Source: Lactifluus volemus (lineage: Eukaryota > Basidiomycota > Agaricomycetes > Russulales > Russulaceae). From it: 64,000 nt of DNA. Every line of letters starts with the position of its first letter. Within the stretch, counting starts at the first letter, position 1. Where the stretch lies: NCBI GenBank assembly GCA_022376515.1, contig WTXI01000006.1, positions 992,001 through 1,056,000 on the forward strand, written 5' to 3'. This document shows positions 36,124 to 46,896 of the stretch, one piece after another. The notes beneath the pieces were generated by a model. It searched no databases. It was given only the letters and a program-made list of their open reading frames with translations, and was not told the origin of the DNA. Both the position numbers and the translations under genes were made by a program.

Positions 36124-36595
36124 AGGTTCCCATATCACCTCATCCCACCCACACCACACACAACTTGCTCAAGACTGGATCACCCTTCGTTCGTTTCTAT
36201 TTAATTTATTGTGAGTGTGCTGTGCGTACCCGGAGGGGTCGTATGGAGGGGACGGTGTTGGTAATTCTGTATTGGACCGATGGCGTTTTTGATCTGCAAT
36301 CATGCTTCTCCCCCCCTCCCCCCCCCCCCATTCCACTCTTTCTCAATAATCTCAAGTTCCGTATTCTCGCTACCGCAGCTGCGATTGCGTGCGATCCCTG
36401 CGACCGCTATTTGTCCCCAAGTCTCGGCCTGGTTTGGGGTGTGTACATGGTGTTGGTGTTGAAAAATGCGACAGACAGGCGTGTTGATGCTGTTTGTTCT
36501 CGACTGGTTTGCAGTCCGATCGATGAGCGGGACTATGTAATCGAATTCGCAAAATCACACAATTGAGATATGATATAATTAGCCAAGAAGACACA
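36124..36595. other. Convergent 3' region
   Basis: 470 bases between the hypothetical gene (+) and Arp4 (-). It contains a CCCCCCTCCCCCCCCCCC-like run near 36310-36330. No supported gene. Confidence 0.45.
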
Positions 36596-38413
36596 TCATT
36601 TACACCGCTGGGCAACAATAGGCTTGCCATGTTCCTGAGAGCCCAGGAGTCAGTAGAGATTGGCTTAAGGCGTCGGATTTTGCTTACCTGCCACTCTTCC
36701 CTACTAATCCATAATTGATGGAACGTTCCCAGGCTACCGAGGATGCTGCCACCGAGCCAGCCACCGTATCGTCGCTCGGTCGGGTTGCCAGGGGCGTGGA
36801 TTTTGACGTGCGGAAAGTTACGCACGAGCTCGTTGTTCAGGCGCTCGCCGAACCCCGCGAATAAGCTCCCACCTCCTGTGAGCACGACGTTGCCCATGAG
36901 CACTTGGCGCATGTCTGGGTCGCAAGCTGCTAGCGCCTGTGAGATCAGCGCCGGGATGGTGCGCGGGAGGTGCGCATTGGATGCCTTGAGTGTTCGTGAT
37001 GTGTATGTGCATCGTTTGTCAGATGATAGTTTTTTTTTTTGGGGGGGAGTGTTTGAGTAAGGGAAAGGAGGGACTTACAACTAGGTCGCGCGAGTGTGAA
37101 AAGAATAGCTCGCCGACTTGGAAACGCTCTGGTCCAAAGTAAGTGTTGAACCCGGTTGGGAACTCGTAATGACGCGGAGGCCTCTGCGTTGCGGCTCTAT
37201 GAGATGAAGAGGGGCTCGGTGATAAGGGGAGTGGAAGTAGTAGTTTGTACGAAAACGGCATACTGGTCGTTCCAACCTTGATCGAGTACGCCAGCGACGC
37301 TCTGTACCCATTCATCCACTTCACGGTTTTCGTAATATGACGCGAGGCTTGGCGTCGTTTTTGAGAGACGGTTTTCTCGGAGAGTGAACCGTGGAAGCAT
37401 CCCAGGCTCTACGGCCTGCAAATCGCTTCGTGTCAAGAAGGGGGCTTCACAAAAACCTTGGGTTGAGAAACACGCACGATTTTGTTTGACACGAGTTGAT
37501 GAGAGAAAAGTTGGATTGGCGGGTGATTGGGGCTTGTTGTGATAAGCGTATGCTTCGCATGTGCATGTATGAGTTGGGGGAGAGCAGAATGGACCAGGCC
37601 TGGACGCGGTGGTTTTAGCTCTTTTGGTCGGACGTTAGCTGGTGTTTTTCCTTTATGTGCCCACCTTTTCGGAGGACAAAGCCATCCACTACAGGAGTGA
37701 CGCTCGCCGTTGAATAACCTATGTCGACGACCAACGCAGAACCCTTCCCCGCGGCAAAACTGGATGGTAGGATGAGGTCACAAAGGGAAAAAAAAAAGAG
37801 AGATCGGTACGAACGCGTTTAGAACGCCTGTATTTGCAATGTAAAACGCAGGCACCTGAAACTCCTCGAACATGATTTCGGCCATGCGTTCGCGATTGGC
37901 AGGGGTGTTCCAGGCGGGCTCTGTAACGAGGATGGGGTGGTCCTCTGCTTTGCAACGGAGGACATCTTTCAACGCGTGACGGACCAGGATGGGATGGGAT
38001 CAAAGTTTGCGACTTTTGAAAGAGGCAGAGACTATCAGTTGTGTTCGAAAGAGAGAAAAAAAGGTACTAGACGCACTCAATCCCTCGCTCATAGGGTTCC
38101 CGATCTGCATATCTTCCCGCCAGACGGACGGCCCATGCTGTCCAATGTACAGTTTACTCTCCTCCTTGGGAGCCGCCTGCTCAGCCTCTATGTCTGCTTC
38201 TGTCATCGAGACATCCGTATCTCGAGAAGTGGGGATGAAGCCATATGAGGTGGGAATTATAGCCTTTGGTGTGTCGTCTCCCGCATAGCCGGTGCGCAGT
38301 GTAGATGTACCGATGTCCAACACGAGAGCCGAAACTTCATCTAGACGCGCAGAGAGTCAGCGTGATGCAAAAGTAGCCGTGTCTTGGACCATACCGCCGC
38401 CGTACTGTACCAT
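36596..38413 (-). CDS. arp4: Actin-related protein Arp4 (chromatin remodelling)
   Basis: The start MVQYGG at 38413 is joined by a short intron to [20 protein letters not shown], then [15 protein letters not shown], then [40 protein letters not shown], then [20 protein letters not shown]. The later exons have [20 protein letters not shown] and [20 protein letters not shown], and the protein ends [16 protein letters not shown] at 36596. The DIG...TG and VVDIG...T phosphate loops and the GGWxGGSILxSLxTFxxxW block place it in the actin fold; the TEPxWNT and VxxAF pattern fits Arp4/ACTL6. Arp4 is shared by NuA4, INO80 and SWR1. Only 84 bases separate its start from that of erb1. Confidence 0.92.
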
Positions 38414-38497
38414 TCTAAAGTCGACAATAGCCCGATTTAAATCTGAGCTGTCTTTCTGCGTCTTTCGACCGTGAGAAACCTTTTAAACTCTGTCCAA
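38414..38497. promoter_or_regulatory. 84-base divergent promoter, arp4 / erb1
   Basis: The whole space between two divergent start codons (arp4 at 38413, erb1 at 38498). It must hold both initiation regions, unless transcripts start inside the neighbouring gene. A/T-rich centre near 38436-38446 (CCCGATTTAAATC). No motif was assigned. Confidence 0.7.
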
Positions 38498-41138
38498 ATG
38501 TCACCTCTTGCCCCCAACAAAAAACGCAAGAAATCTGCGAAAGAGCAGTCAGACGCTAGCGATGCGGAGCCTTTCTTGAATGGTGGTTTAGACTCGCCCA
38601 GTGAAGACGAAGGCGAGGACGGCCTTCTGCAGGATTCGCACAGTGACGAGGACGATGTCGACGCGTTCCCGGAAATTGATGCTGGATCTGACACAGCGGA
38701 GGAAGGGAAAGAAGACACGTCTGGAGACGAAGAGGAGTATTCTGTTAGCGAAGACGAAGGGGAAGATGATGATGAAGACGCGTCCTCTGACGATGACCTT
38801 CACATATTCCCAACGGCTAAAACAATCATCTCAGACATTACTGGGCAACCAAAAAAAGTCTATCCAGAGATAGATCCAGATTATGACTCAGACTCATCGA
38901 CTGAAGACGTGCGTGTAATCCCAATGTGCTTTTGACTCGGACTGATTTTTTGTTTGAAGGCACCCAACCGCGTCGGAAACATACCACTTCATTGGTATGA
39001 CGATCTGCCTCACGTCGGATACGATATTGATGGTAAGAAAGTCCTCAAACCGGCGCGCGGTGATGAGCTGGACAAATTCTTGAAGACGGTGGATGATCCA
39101 TCGGCATGGTGATTCTTTGCCCCCCTTGTCGATGTCAATTCGTTAACTCAGGCCGTTTTCAGGACTTCAGTGTTCGACAAAAACACCCAGACAGATAAGC
39201 CGTTAACTGCAGAGGAGCTGGATATCATTCGCCGGCTCGAATCTCTGGAAAACCCAGATGCTGACTACAATCCCTACGAGCCCACGGTGGAGTGGTTCAC
39301 CGGGAAGGGCAAAGAGGAGGTCATGCCGCTTTCTGCTGCACCAGAACCTAAACGACGCTGGATACCGAGTAAATGGGAAAAACAAAAGGTTTGCCTCAAT
39401 CCCCTCTCGCCTTCAGACTACATGCTTAACTCGAAGCCCAGGTCATGAAGATCGTTCGCGCCATCCGTCAAGGCCGTATTCTTCCCTCAAAACCAAAAAC
39501 GACGTCGTCACAGCCCCAATTCTACGCCATTTGGAATGACGAGCCTCCTTCCTCTCACGCACCCCCACTTCCTGCTCCAAAACTGCGTCTTCCAACCCAC
39601 TCTGAATCGTATAATCCACCGCCAGAGTACCTACCTACGGAGGAGAACGAAAGGGGTGGGAAGCCACCGACAAGGAGGACCGGGAACGCGATTACCTGCC
39701 GAAAAAGTACTCTGCGCTGCGACTAGTCCCCGCATATGACCAGTTCATTCAGGAGCGCTTCAGCCGCCAACTTGACCTCTATCTCGCCCCGCGGATTCAA
39801 CGGGCAAAACTCAACATCGATCCGAACAGCTTGATTCCAAAATTGCCGAGTCCGAACACCTTACGGCCATTCCCTAATTATAGATCTCTCAATTTTGCGC
39901 ATGCACGGGGGCGGGTGCGCTGCATTTCAATCAGCCCAGATGGTGCTTGGGTTGTCAGCGCGGACGAGGAAGGTACCGTGTCTCTTTGGGAGGTCATCGT
40001 CGGCCGGGAAGTGAAACGCTGGTCTCTCAATGAGAAGGTCGGTGCCGTGGAATGGTGTCCACGAATGGACGTAAGCTTCTTCGTGGTTGGAACGTAAGCG
40101 AGTTTCTTCTGCACCCGATGACAACCCGTGGCTGAGATAGTACCAGCGAGGAGAAATTGCACTTCTTCATTTCGCCTAATTCTTCTATCGACGTTCTTAC
40201 GGCTACCCGAACGCTCTTCGACCCTACGAATCTCACATCCACCGTGGTAGCCCCGTCCCTGGTCAAGTGGAACACTCCTCAGCAGGCCTCCACACTGGAG
40301 GGTCCCCTTCTGTCCGTGGATCTCCCGCCGTCGTCGGGCCTGGTCACACATATGACATGGCACCGTAAGGGTGATTACTTTGCAACAGTTTGTGAGTGAC
40401 CTCTCCGACCCATTCGGTGTTCAACGCTGATCATTTCACAGCTAGCGGAGGGGGACAAGGCGGAGTATGGATCCACCAAGTTTCGCGCCAACATTCCCAG
40501 GCCCCATTCAAGAAGATCAAAGGCTCGGTCCAGCTTGTCTTGTTCCATCCAGCCAAGCCCCACTTTTTTGTCGCCGTCTGTACATTCTCTCTTGCCCTTT
40601 TGCTTTCATACAAACCGATTCTTTTCAGACGCAACGCTATGTTCGGATCTACAACCTGGCTGAGCAGAAACTCTTGAAGATGCTCATCCCCGGCATACGG
40701 TGGATATCATCCATGGATCTTCACCCCTCCGGGGACCATTTGATCGTCGGGGGCTATGATCGAAAGCTTTGCTGGTTTGATCTCGAACTCAGTGAAAAGC
40801 CTTACAAAGTCCTCCGGTATGTCAGGATTTCTGTCCGATGTCTTGTGCCCGCTAATCTCCCTGCACCCGACAGGTATCATACCCGTGCGATCCGATCTCT
40901 GCAATTTCATCCCTCATATCCCTTGTTTGCATCGTCTTCCGACGACGGTTCGATCCAGGTCTTCCACGCACGTGTGTACAGCGACCTCCTCACAGATCCC
41001 CTCATCGTACCGCTCAAGATCCTGCGTGGGCATAATGTACGTGAAGGGCTGGGCGTGTTACAGGTCAGGTGGGTTCCTAAGCAGCCATGGCTAGTCAGCA
41101 CAGGGGCAGATAGCACTGTCGCCGTTTGGTGCCACTGA
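38498..41138 (+). CDS. erb1: Erb1/BOP1 ribosome biogenesis WD-repeat protein
   Basis: The start [18 protein letters not shown] is followed by a long Asp/Glu/Ser-rich region. The BOP1 N-terminal domain follows ([66 protein letters not shown]) and then a WD propeller ([70 protein letters not shown]) ending STVAVWCH at 41138. Erb1 works with Ytm1 and Nop7 in 60S maturation. One G is missing from the G run at 39653-39656: before it the frame reads TEENER, after it [20 protein letters not shown]. Since the protein is essential in yeast, a sequence error is likely. Confidence 0.93.
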
Positions 41139-41371
41139 GTACTGTACTGGCGTAGTCTATCAAACACTGAGGAGCACGCTTGACAAATATTACCCCTTGC
41201 GTTTGCTTTATCGCCCAGGCGCGTGCGTAAAGGAAATCTGATACAGAATGCGATTGAATGGACGCTACCTCCATATGTGCAGACTTCAAAAAGATATCAA
41301 ACATCCGATGTGCACGTTTATGCACAAAAGGCGAAATTGTATCCCGCGCCGCCGCTGTGATCAGCTAGCTC

Positions 41372-42190
41372 CTATCGCCGCCTGTGGGATCGCCCTGACT
41401 TGTACCGTGCAGTCGCCGTGCCTTGTCTATTCATTCCCCTTGACTTGGGTCGTGGTGACATGCCCTTCGAGGCCCTCCACTGTTCTCGGCGTGATCCTCT
41501 CGGACCGTGAGTCGATATTTTCCCCGTAAACTTCTGCGCCTGCGCCGCGTTCTCATCTGCTACCCCTGTAAGGTACGATTTCGCCAACGCATTAAACGAA
41601 AAAAAAAAAGGCAACATTCGATTTGATAATAATGAAACGGTTATTATAAAAAAAAACAATGATGCGGGCGGACCTTCTGTCGTCGGAGACTCCGTCTCTG
41701 CGTCTGCATCTGCACCTTCATCTTCAACTGTAACGTAATGTGATTGATCAATCAAAATTATATCAAAAGTTGTCGGCTCAAAGAAAGAAAGAAAAAAACG
41801 TGTTGCAGACGAGTATGAGCATCAACACGTTTGGTGCACAAATGGGGGGAGGAGGAGGGTGAATGAGAAGGGGCGGCCATTGAAAGCCCCGGTACTAGTC
41901 GACACATCAAGGAGGGGTATATCCTGGTGGTCCAGGAGTCCAAAAAGCGACAAACCAAAACACGAACCTGGCATGTCAGTGTCGTCGTCGTTATCATCTT
42001 CTTGCTCACCCTTCTTGCTGACGTCCTCCCCGACGGCACCGGTGGGAGTGGTGGGAGTGGCGGTCGTGAGACAACGTAGCTTTGTGTTGAGCCGTTGCAG
42101 ACGCGCAGCTTCTGCGGCTGCAAAAACACCCTCGGTACGCTTCTTGGCGCGGAAGGCGCGCTTTGTCTTGGAACGGATCGATTTACCCAT
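41372..42190 (-). CDS. DUF2423 (YBL028C/LLPH-like) nucleolar protein
   Basis: Exon 1 from 42190 reads MGKSIRSKTKRAFRAKKRTE then AAEAARLQRLNTKLR, a basic N-terminus typical of DUF2423. An acidic linker (EDDNDDDTDMP) follows, then an exon VEDEGADADAETESPTTEG and a last exon VADENAAQAQKFTGKISTHG, then REQWRASKGMSPRPKSRGMN, ending GRSHRRR at 41372. The conserved C-terminal pattern (ISTHG...SKGM..RPKSRG..R) matches the yeast YBL028C family, small nucleolar proteins associated with pre-60S particles. The last intron contains long T runs around 41620-41652. Role inferred from family. Confidence 0.85.
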
Positions 42191-42458
42191 TGCGGGAGGA
42201 AAGGAAGAGGAATGCGTAGGTGGTGGTGCAGAGCAAAGTTATCGGTTAAATTACGAAAATAAAACGATCCAGCTCTACTGTATTCTCTCAGAGCGATCAC
42301 CTTTGGGATTTCTCGCAAATTCTCTTTGTGCTGATTTTGCGATTATGATAGGCGATACAGTGACGCGTACATTCGAGAGCAAAATATATTGCACAACAAG
42401 TAGGTATGTAACATCGTCTCCCTCGCCTAAAAGATGCTTATCTCCCAAGTGTTTATAT

Positions 42459-42919
42459 TCATTCAGCGGTGCCTCTCTGTGCAGAAGAAGCGACAGTTGA
42501 GAATTTGGGTTTTGACAGAAAAAGAGAAAGGACTTATAATATAGAGAACATTGTTACACCTTAGCAAGAGCATCGGTAAGCGATGAAGGAGAAAACAAGA
42601 CAATATTCAATCGTTACCGGATGAAAACCTCTCCTAATGTCCCAGTAGATTCGCCGTTTTGAAACTCCTCAGTATTGGCTAGCTATAGAGAGGGTAAGGG
42701 ACACGTGGAAGGAGAAGGTGAGATCAGATGATAGACCTGCAGGTTCATGTAGCCATCCGTGCTGACGAGGAATCCCTTGTACTCTAGTCCCCACTTTAGA
42801 CGTACAAACACGGGTTTTCCGGTCAGTTCTTGTAAGAAGGGCTTCGGGTTGACCGGTGCGACCTAAGAAGTAGGATGAATAAGACACAAAGGATAAGAGG
42901 GAGAACGTACAGTAGACAT
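42459..42919 (-). CDS. smf1: Small nuclear ribonucleoprotein SmF
   Basis: The start MST at 42919 is joined by an intron to [20 protein letters not shown], then [22 protein letters not shown] joined to [22 protein letters not shown] joined to CNNVLYI. The Sm1 (KWGxEYKGxLVSxDxYMNxQL) and Sm2 ([13 protein letters not shown]) motifs are clear, and NPKPFL identifies SmF. SmF is one of the seven Sm proteins around snRNAs. The last junction is odd: the family-like end RGTAE needs a donor reading ATAAGT at 42537-42531 in place of GTAAGT. The canonical alternative (GTCCTT, shifted by four bases) gives IKRHR and a stop at 42463. Confidence 0.93.
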
Positions 42920-43077
42920 TGTCGTTATACTGTATGCGCGGCTACTACAAAAAAGAGGTTTTATCGGCGGACTTGCAATTTAGTCAACAGACGCGTTCAT
43001 CCGCTCGCCTTCACACAAAACCCGGCCCTCTCTCTACGCTCTACGCCTCCGTGTGTGTGTGTCCATCGGACAAGAAA

Positions 43078-43840
43078 ATGTCAGACCGCGAAGGTCATTC
43101 CGGGATCCCACCCGGTGACGACGACCTATCCCTTCCCAAAGCCACCGTCGCAAAAATGATCACCGGTTCGTCTCTGGGGCTCCCCACACCCCTCCCCGCC
43201 CGCCTTTTTAAAAAATCTGCTCGAACCCTGACAGTGGGCCCCTTGTCTGCCTATATATAACCCAGAACTCCTCCCTAATGATGTGACTTGCGCAAAGGAA
43301 ACGCGTGACTTGGTAATTGAGTGCTGCGTCGGTTTGTGTCTCCTCCTTACCTCTATATTTCCATCCTCAATCTAACATCTTCTTCGCGGGCGGCTTTTTA
43401 TTATTTTATTATTAGAATTTATTCATCTCATTTCATCCGAAGCGAACGAGATATGTGAGCAAGACTCGAAGAAGACTATCGCCCCGGAACATATCATTGG
43501 CGCCCTCAAGGTCTGTTTTTTGACTTTGTTCATGCTGTCTCCGATTTGGCACAGCTGCTTATTGACTGCGATGGTCGTACACCACCAGAGACTCGGCTTC
43601 GAATCATTTACGGAGGAGGTTGAAGACGTCCTCAAAGATCATAAACAGCAACAAAAGGTTTGCGCCGTTATATTCTTTTTCCTTTCCGTCATCCCCATTC
43701 ATTCTGATCTCACCGTAAAAGGATCGAGAGAAGAAAGTATCAAAGCTGGAGCAGTCCGGCAAGACGGAACAAGAATGTTTGAGGAACAGCAGAGATTATT
43801 TGCGGAGAGCAGAGCAAAATACGAATCTCAGCAGCAATGA
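43078..43840 (+). CDS. ncb2: NC2-beta (Dr1) transcription repressor subunit
   Basis: Exons give MSDREGHSGIPPGDDDLSLP then KATVAKMIT, joined to ELLPNDVTCAKETRDLVIEC, EFIHLISSEANEICEQDSKK, TIAPEHIIGALK, RLGFESFTEEVEDVLKDHKQ and DREKKVSKLEQSGKTEQE. This is the histone-fold layout of Dr1, which pairs with NC2-alpha and binds TBP to block TFIIB. The C-terminus MFEEQQRLFAESRAKYESQQ ends at 43840 but lies in another frame. One A missing from GAATG at 43774-43775 explains the break, since GAAATG would give the family-typical E-M/L-F..QQ.LF pattern. Confidence 0.92.
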
Positions 43841-43976
43841 CCCTTCCTTTCCCATCCGGACTGTGGAGACATTTTTGTACACCGAGTTATTATTCGTCGT
43901 GTTGTGTTCCAGTGTATTTCTACTTAAGGACGCGGTCAAACGTTGTGCTGTAATAGCTCCCTTACCTCAGCTCATG

Positions 43977-45480
43977 TCATGGGGCGGTTCGCGCTTTCAG
44001 CTCTTGCAGCCTTCCCCACGGTGAATCTCCATTCCACTCCTCATTCCGAACATCGGTTGATGCCCGTGTGATCTGAGGTAACCCAAGCTGCTCAATCGTG
44101 TATGATGCCGACACCGTCGCATGAAACGCAGCTGATTGTTGGTATAATTCGTCAACCACGAGTTGCTGTACGTCAACACGCAAGGGAGGTAGCCATATCT
44201 TACCCTCAAAAACGTCCCCATTTGTCAACGTGAGGCCGGCGGCAAGACCACCGAGAAAACTGTTGCCAGCCCCTTAATCGTGGAGCAGGCGCAATCAGGC
44301 GGTGAGCATAATGAACCCCAGGGTCCGATTGCAACATGCCCATGGGGAATTTACCTGTTACATCGACCACGCTTTGTTCGGTTGCCCAATAAGCCTCTAT
44401 CCATGCGCCGGGGCGAGCGCGAGAAGCGATGTACGCTCCCATGCTGCCGCTGCGAATGATAACCCAGCCATTACCTCCAGATCCGACGCCAAAGCCAAGA
44501 AACGTTTGGCAGGCCAATTCTATCGAGGATTTCGTCGGTGGCAATGGGATGGAGAGGAGCCCTAACGCCTCTTCAGCATTGGGGCTATACGGTCAAAGCA
44601 GGGACGAGATTAAGGCGCGTTGACGGGGATGGTCCAAGGAAACGGTACCTCAACACAGATATGAGCGGTAGAACATCGCGGAGTGCGGGAAGTTCCTCCG
44701 GGATGCATCTATCCTGAACGCTGACTCAGGGCCCAACGGCACAAACCACGCGATGATGCACGGGACCGTACTGGTATGGGTTCGTATATGGTCAGGGGGG
44801 TCCACCCTTCCACTTCGGCCACTTCAGACATGATAACGGCGGCACGTGTGGGCGAGCAGATAAAATGTAATGTAGCCGGTCGAAAAAGAGGTGTGCCGGT
44901 CAGGTCACGGGGAGTGATACGCACTCTAGGCGTTAGATATTGAAAGCTTTGGGAAGGGGGTGGGCATGTGTCAGCACCGAGCGTTACGGGAATAATGCCT
45001 AGCGAGAGCGCACCCTCTCTGGTCACCCGTATATCGATTCAGTGCCCGGGTCGTTGTGCCTGCTCCAAGCCTATTTCTGAAGAGCCACATGTCTTCGCCG
45101 TATGACTTGAGGACGTCATCTATTTCTTGGGGGAAATCTACGCCCTTATCGACGATCATGCCAGTTTCGCTCGCGGGTAGCCTGGGAGGAGGTTTGAAAA
45201 AAAATAAAAATAAGATTAAACCATCTTAGGTGCGTTTGATAGGATTACCCTGGAAGATCAAACCTACCATATGCGAGCGCCAATGGTGGCATAAGTTCCC
45301 CCTCCCCCAATCTGAAGTAGAGCAAGAGTACGATAAGCGGACGAGCGTCTGCAAATGGGGAAGAGGAAACTGTTCCTGAGGGGGTAAAATGCGACCTGTC
45401 GGCTTTCCAGCAGCGTCCAAAAAGGCGAATTCATCTATAATAAACATTCCAAGAGAGACGAAATTCTTCGTTCCCGACAT
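43977..45480 (-). CDS. mak32: PfkB-family sugar/nucleoside kinase, Mak32-like
   Basis: The start MSGTKNFVSLGMFIIDEFAF at 45480 opens the protein. Then come IGGGGTYATIGARIW (the GG substrate motif), YGEDMWLFRNRLGAGTTTRA, TLHFICSPTRAAVIMSEVAE, LTIYEPIP and the nucleotide and base site VVDVTG joined to AGNSFLGGLAAGLTLTNGD (DTGAGD-like, here DVTGAGN). The end FHATVSASYTIEQLGLPQIT leads to ARTAP at 43977. This order matches yeast Mak32, needed for maintenance of L-A dsRNA-encoded toxin; the substrate is unknown. Asn replaces the catalytic Asp of the classical GAGD motif, seen in several Mak32-like proteins as I recall. The first intron lacks a GT donor (CAG then GAACAG near 45377), most simply one lost T. 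Confidence 0.87.
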
Positions 45481-45555
45481 CGATGGATGATGGAATGGAG
45501 GAAAGCTAGGGACTGGTTCTTGCCGGTCCGGTCTCAACCGAGCACACTACCACCT

Positions 45556-46710
45556 ATGCAAGTTTGGCTAGTTGACCACCCGACCGCTCTTGATGAATCT
45601 GCGAGTTTGTTCTAACCCGTTGTGTCGGGAAAGCATTGCTAAACTACTCTTAGCTTTATCGTGATGCCCTGACCTTGATAGACGCACAATCGCTCGAGCG
45701 CGTTCGACGTTTCTACCACAGGGCGGATGCCTGTCGTACGTATCATCTTATCAGGTTACCGTCCGCTCGCGCAGGAGCGTGCCCTTCTTTCAAACTGACT
45801 TCGTCTCTCCAAAAACGCCCGTCCGTGTGGGGTGACTTGACAAAAGGCTGTCTAATCGGCCGTCTCCTTCCAAGAGTTCTCCTACGCGAGCGAGGTGTTT
45901 CTGCCGCTGCCGAGAACATCCAGTTCGCTACGACAAACGCGGGGAAGCCCTATTTTGCACGTCGCTTCTTTTTTCTCTTTCTCTCTCCCGCGTTTAAACG
46001 CTTGCGCCTTCCTGGGGGCCAACCTCGTGATGCCTCTGTCTTGCTATTAGGTTGCGCCGACTCTCACTCCCCCCATTGGGTTCAATATCTCTCACGACAA
46101 TGATTTGGTGGCGATGGCTTTCGCTCCAGGGTTCCACGGGCCCCCTGCCTTCTACATCGGGGTCGATGTGATGAAGATCCGGGCTCCACGCGGTGAAGGG
46201 ATCGCGTCATTCCTGCGCATGATGGGTGATACGGTCAGTGAACCACATACCAAGCCCTCGATCCACCAATTTCGCCGCTAATGGATCCTGCGTCCCCTTG
46301 CTCTTGAAAAGTTGACAGATGCGGAGAAGCACCTTGTGTCGAGCGACGTTCCAGAGAACGAGGCACTTTCCCGCTTTTTCCTCATTTGGACGATCAAGGA
46401 AGCGTATACAAAGGCGATCGGTTTGGGACTCGGGTTTGATCTCCGTCGGATTGAATGCAATATACCTACGAATACTGTTATGGTTGATGGCGTACTTGCC
46501 ACGCAGTGGCAGTTCGAGACATGTCAAGTCACGGTTGAGGAAGATGTGTATCAGATTACGGTGGCGCAATTCGTGGGCACTGGCAAGGGTACGGTGAATT
46601 CTCTTGCTCAGGGCCAGATTGTCCGCTCCGATGCTTCTTGCTTCGTTCGGAAGGCTGTTCGTCAACTGAAGGGGCTAGAATTTGATGAGGCGGTTATTAA
46701 TGATTACTAG
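45556..46710 (+). CDS. 4'-phosphopantetheinyl transferase (Lys5/AcpT-like)
   Basis: The probable start MQVWLVDHPTALDESA is at 45556. Clear exons follow: ALTLIDAQSLERVRRFYHRA, then CLIGRLLPRVLLRERGV, ENIQFATTNAGKPYFA, GFNISHDNDLVAMAF, then YIGVDVMKI and FFLIWTIKEAYTKAIGLGLG, ending EFDEAVINDY at 46710. GVDVMKI and FxxxWTxKEAYxKAxG are the Mg/CoA-binding signature. The enzyme moves phosphopantetheine from CoA to carrier domains (alpha-aminoadipate reductase, PKS, NRPS). Two joins do not phase: exon 1 to exon 2 near 45604-45655, and after PYFA near 45959-46055, so bases may be missing. Start is 75 bases from the divergent Mak32-like gene. Confidence 0.85.
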
Positions 46711-46896
46711 AGGTGAAACTAAACAATATCTAGCTTTGTAATTCTAGCGGTGTGACCCGCAGATATATCTCGTAGAGAGCCTAAAATTGGATGCTGAGAA
46801 AAGGAATTTGAGCAGTGCGAAGACTTCTAATCGCGTGCCCGCATAACGGAATAATATGATAATAAGCATATGACCAAACTAAACCCCAACGAATGA

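Noticed and set aside
43520..43640. Continuous + frame across the NC2-beta intron
   Set aside because: The intron (GTCTGTTTT...CACCAG) removes it and gives the conserved ALK-RLGFESF join.
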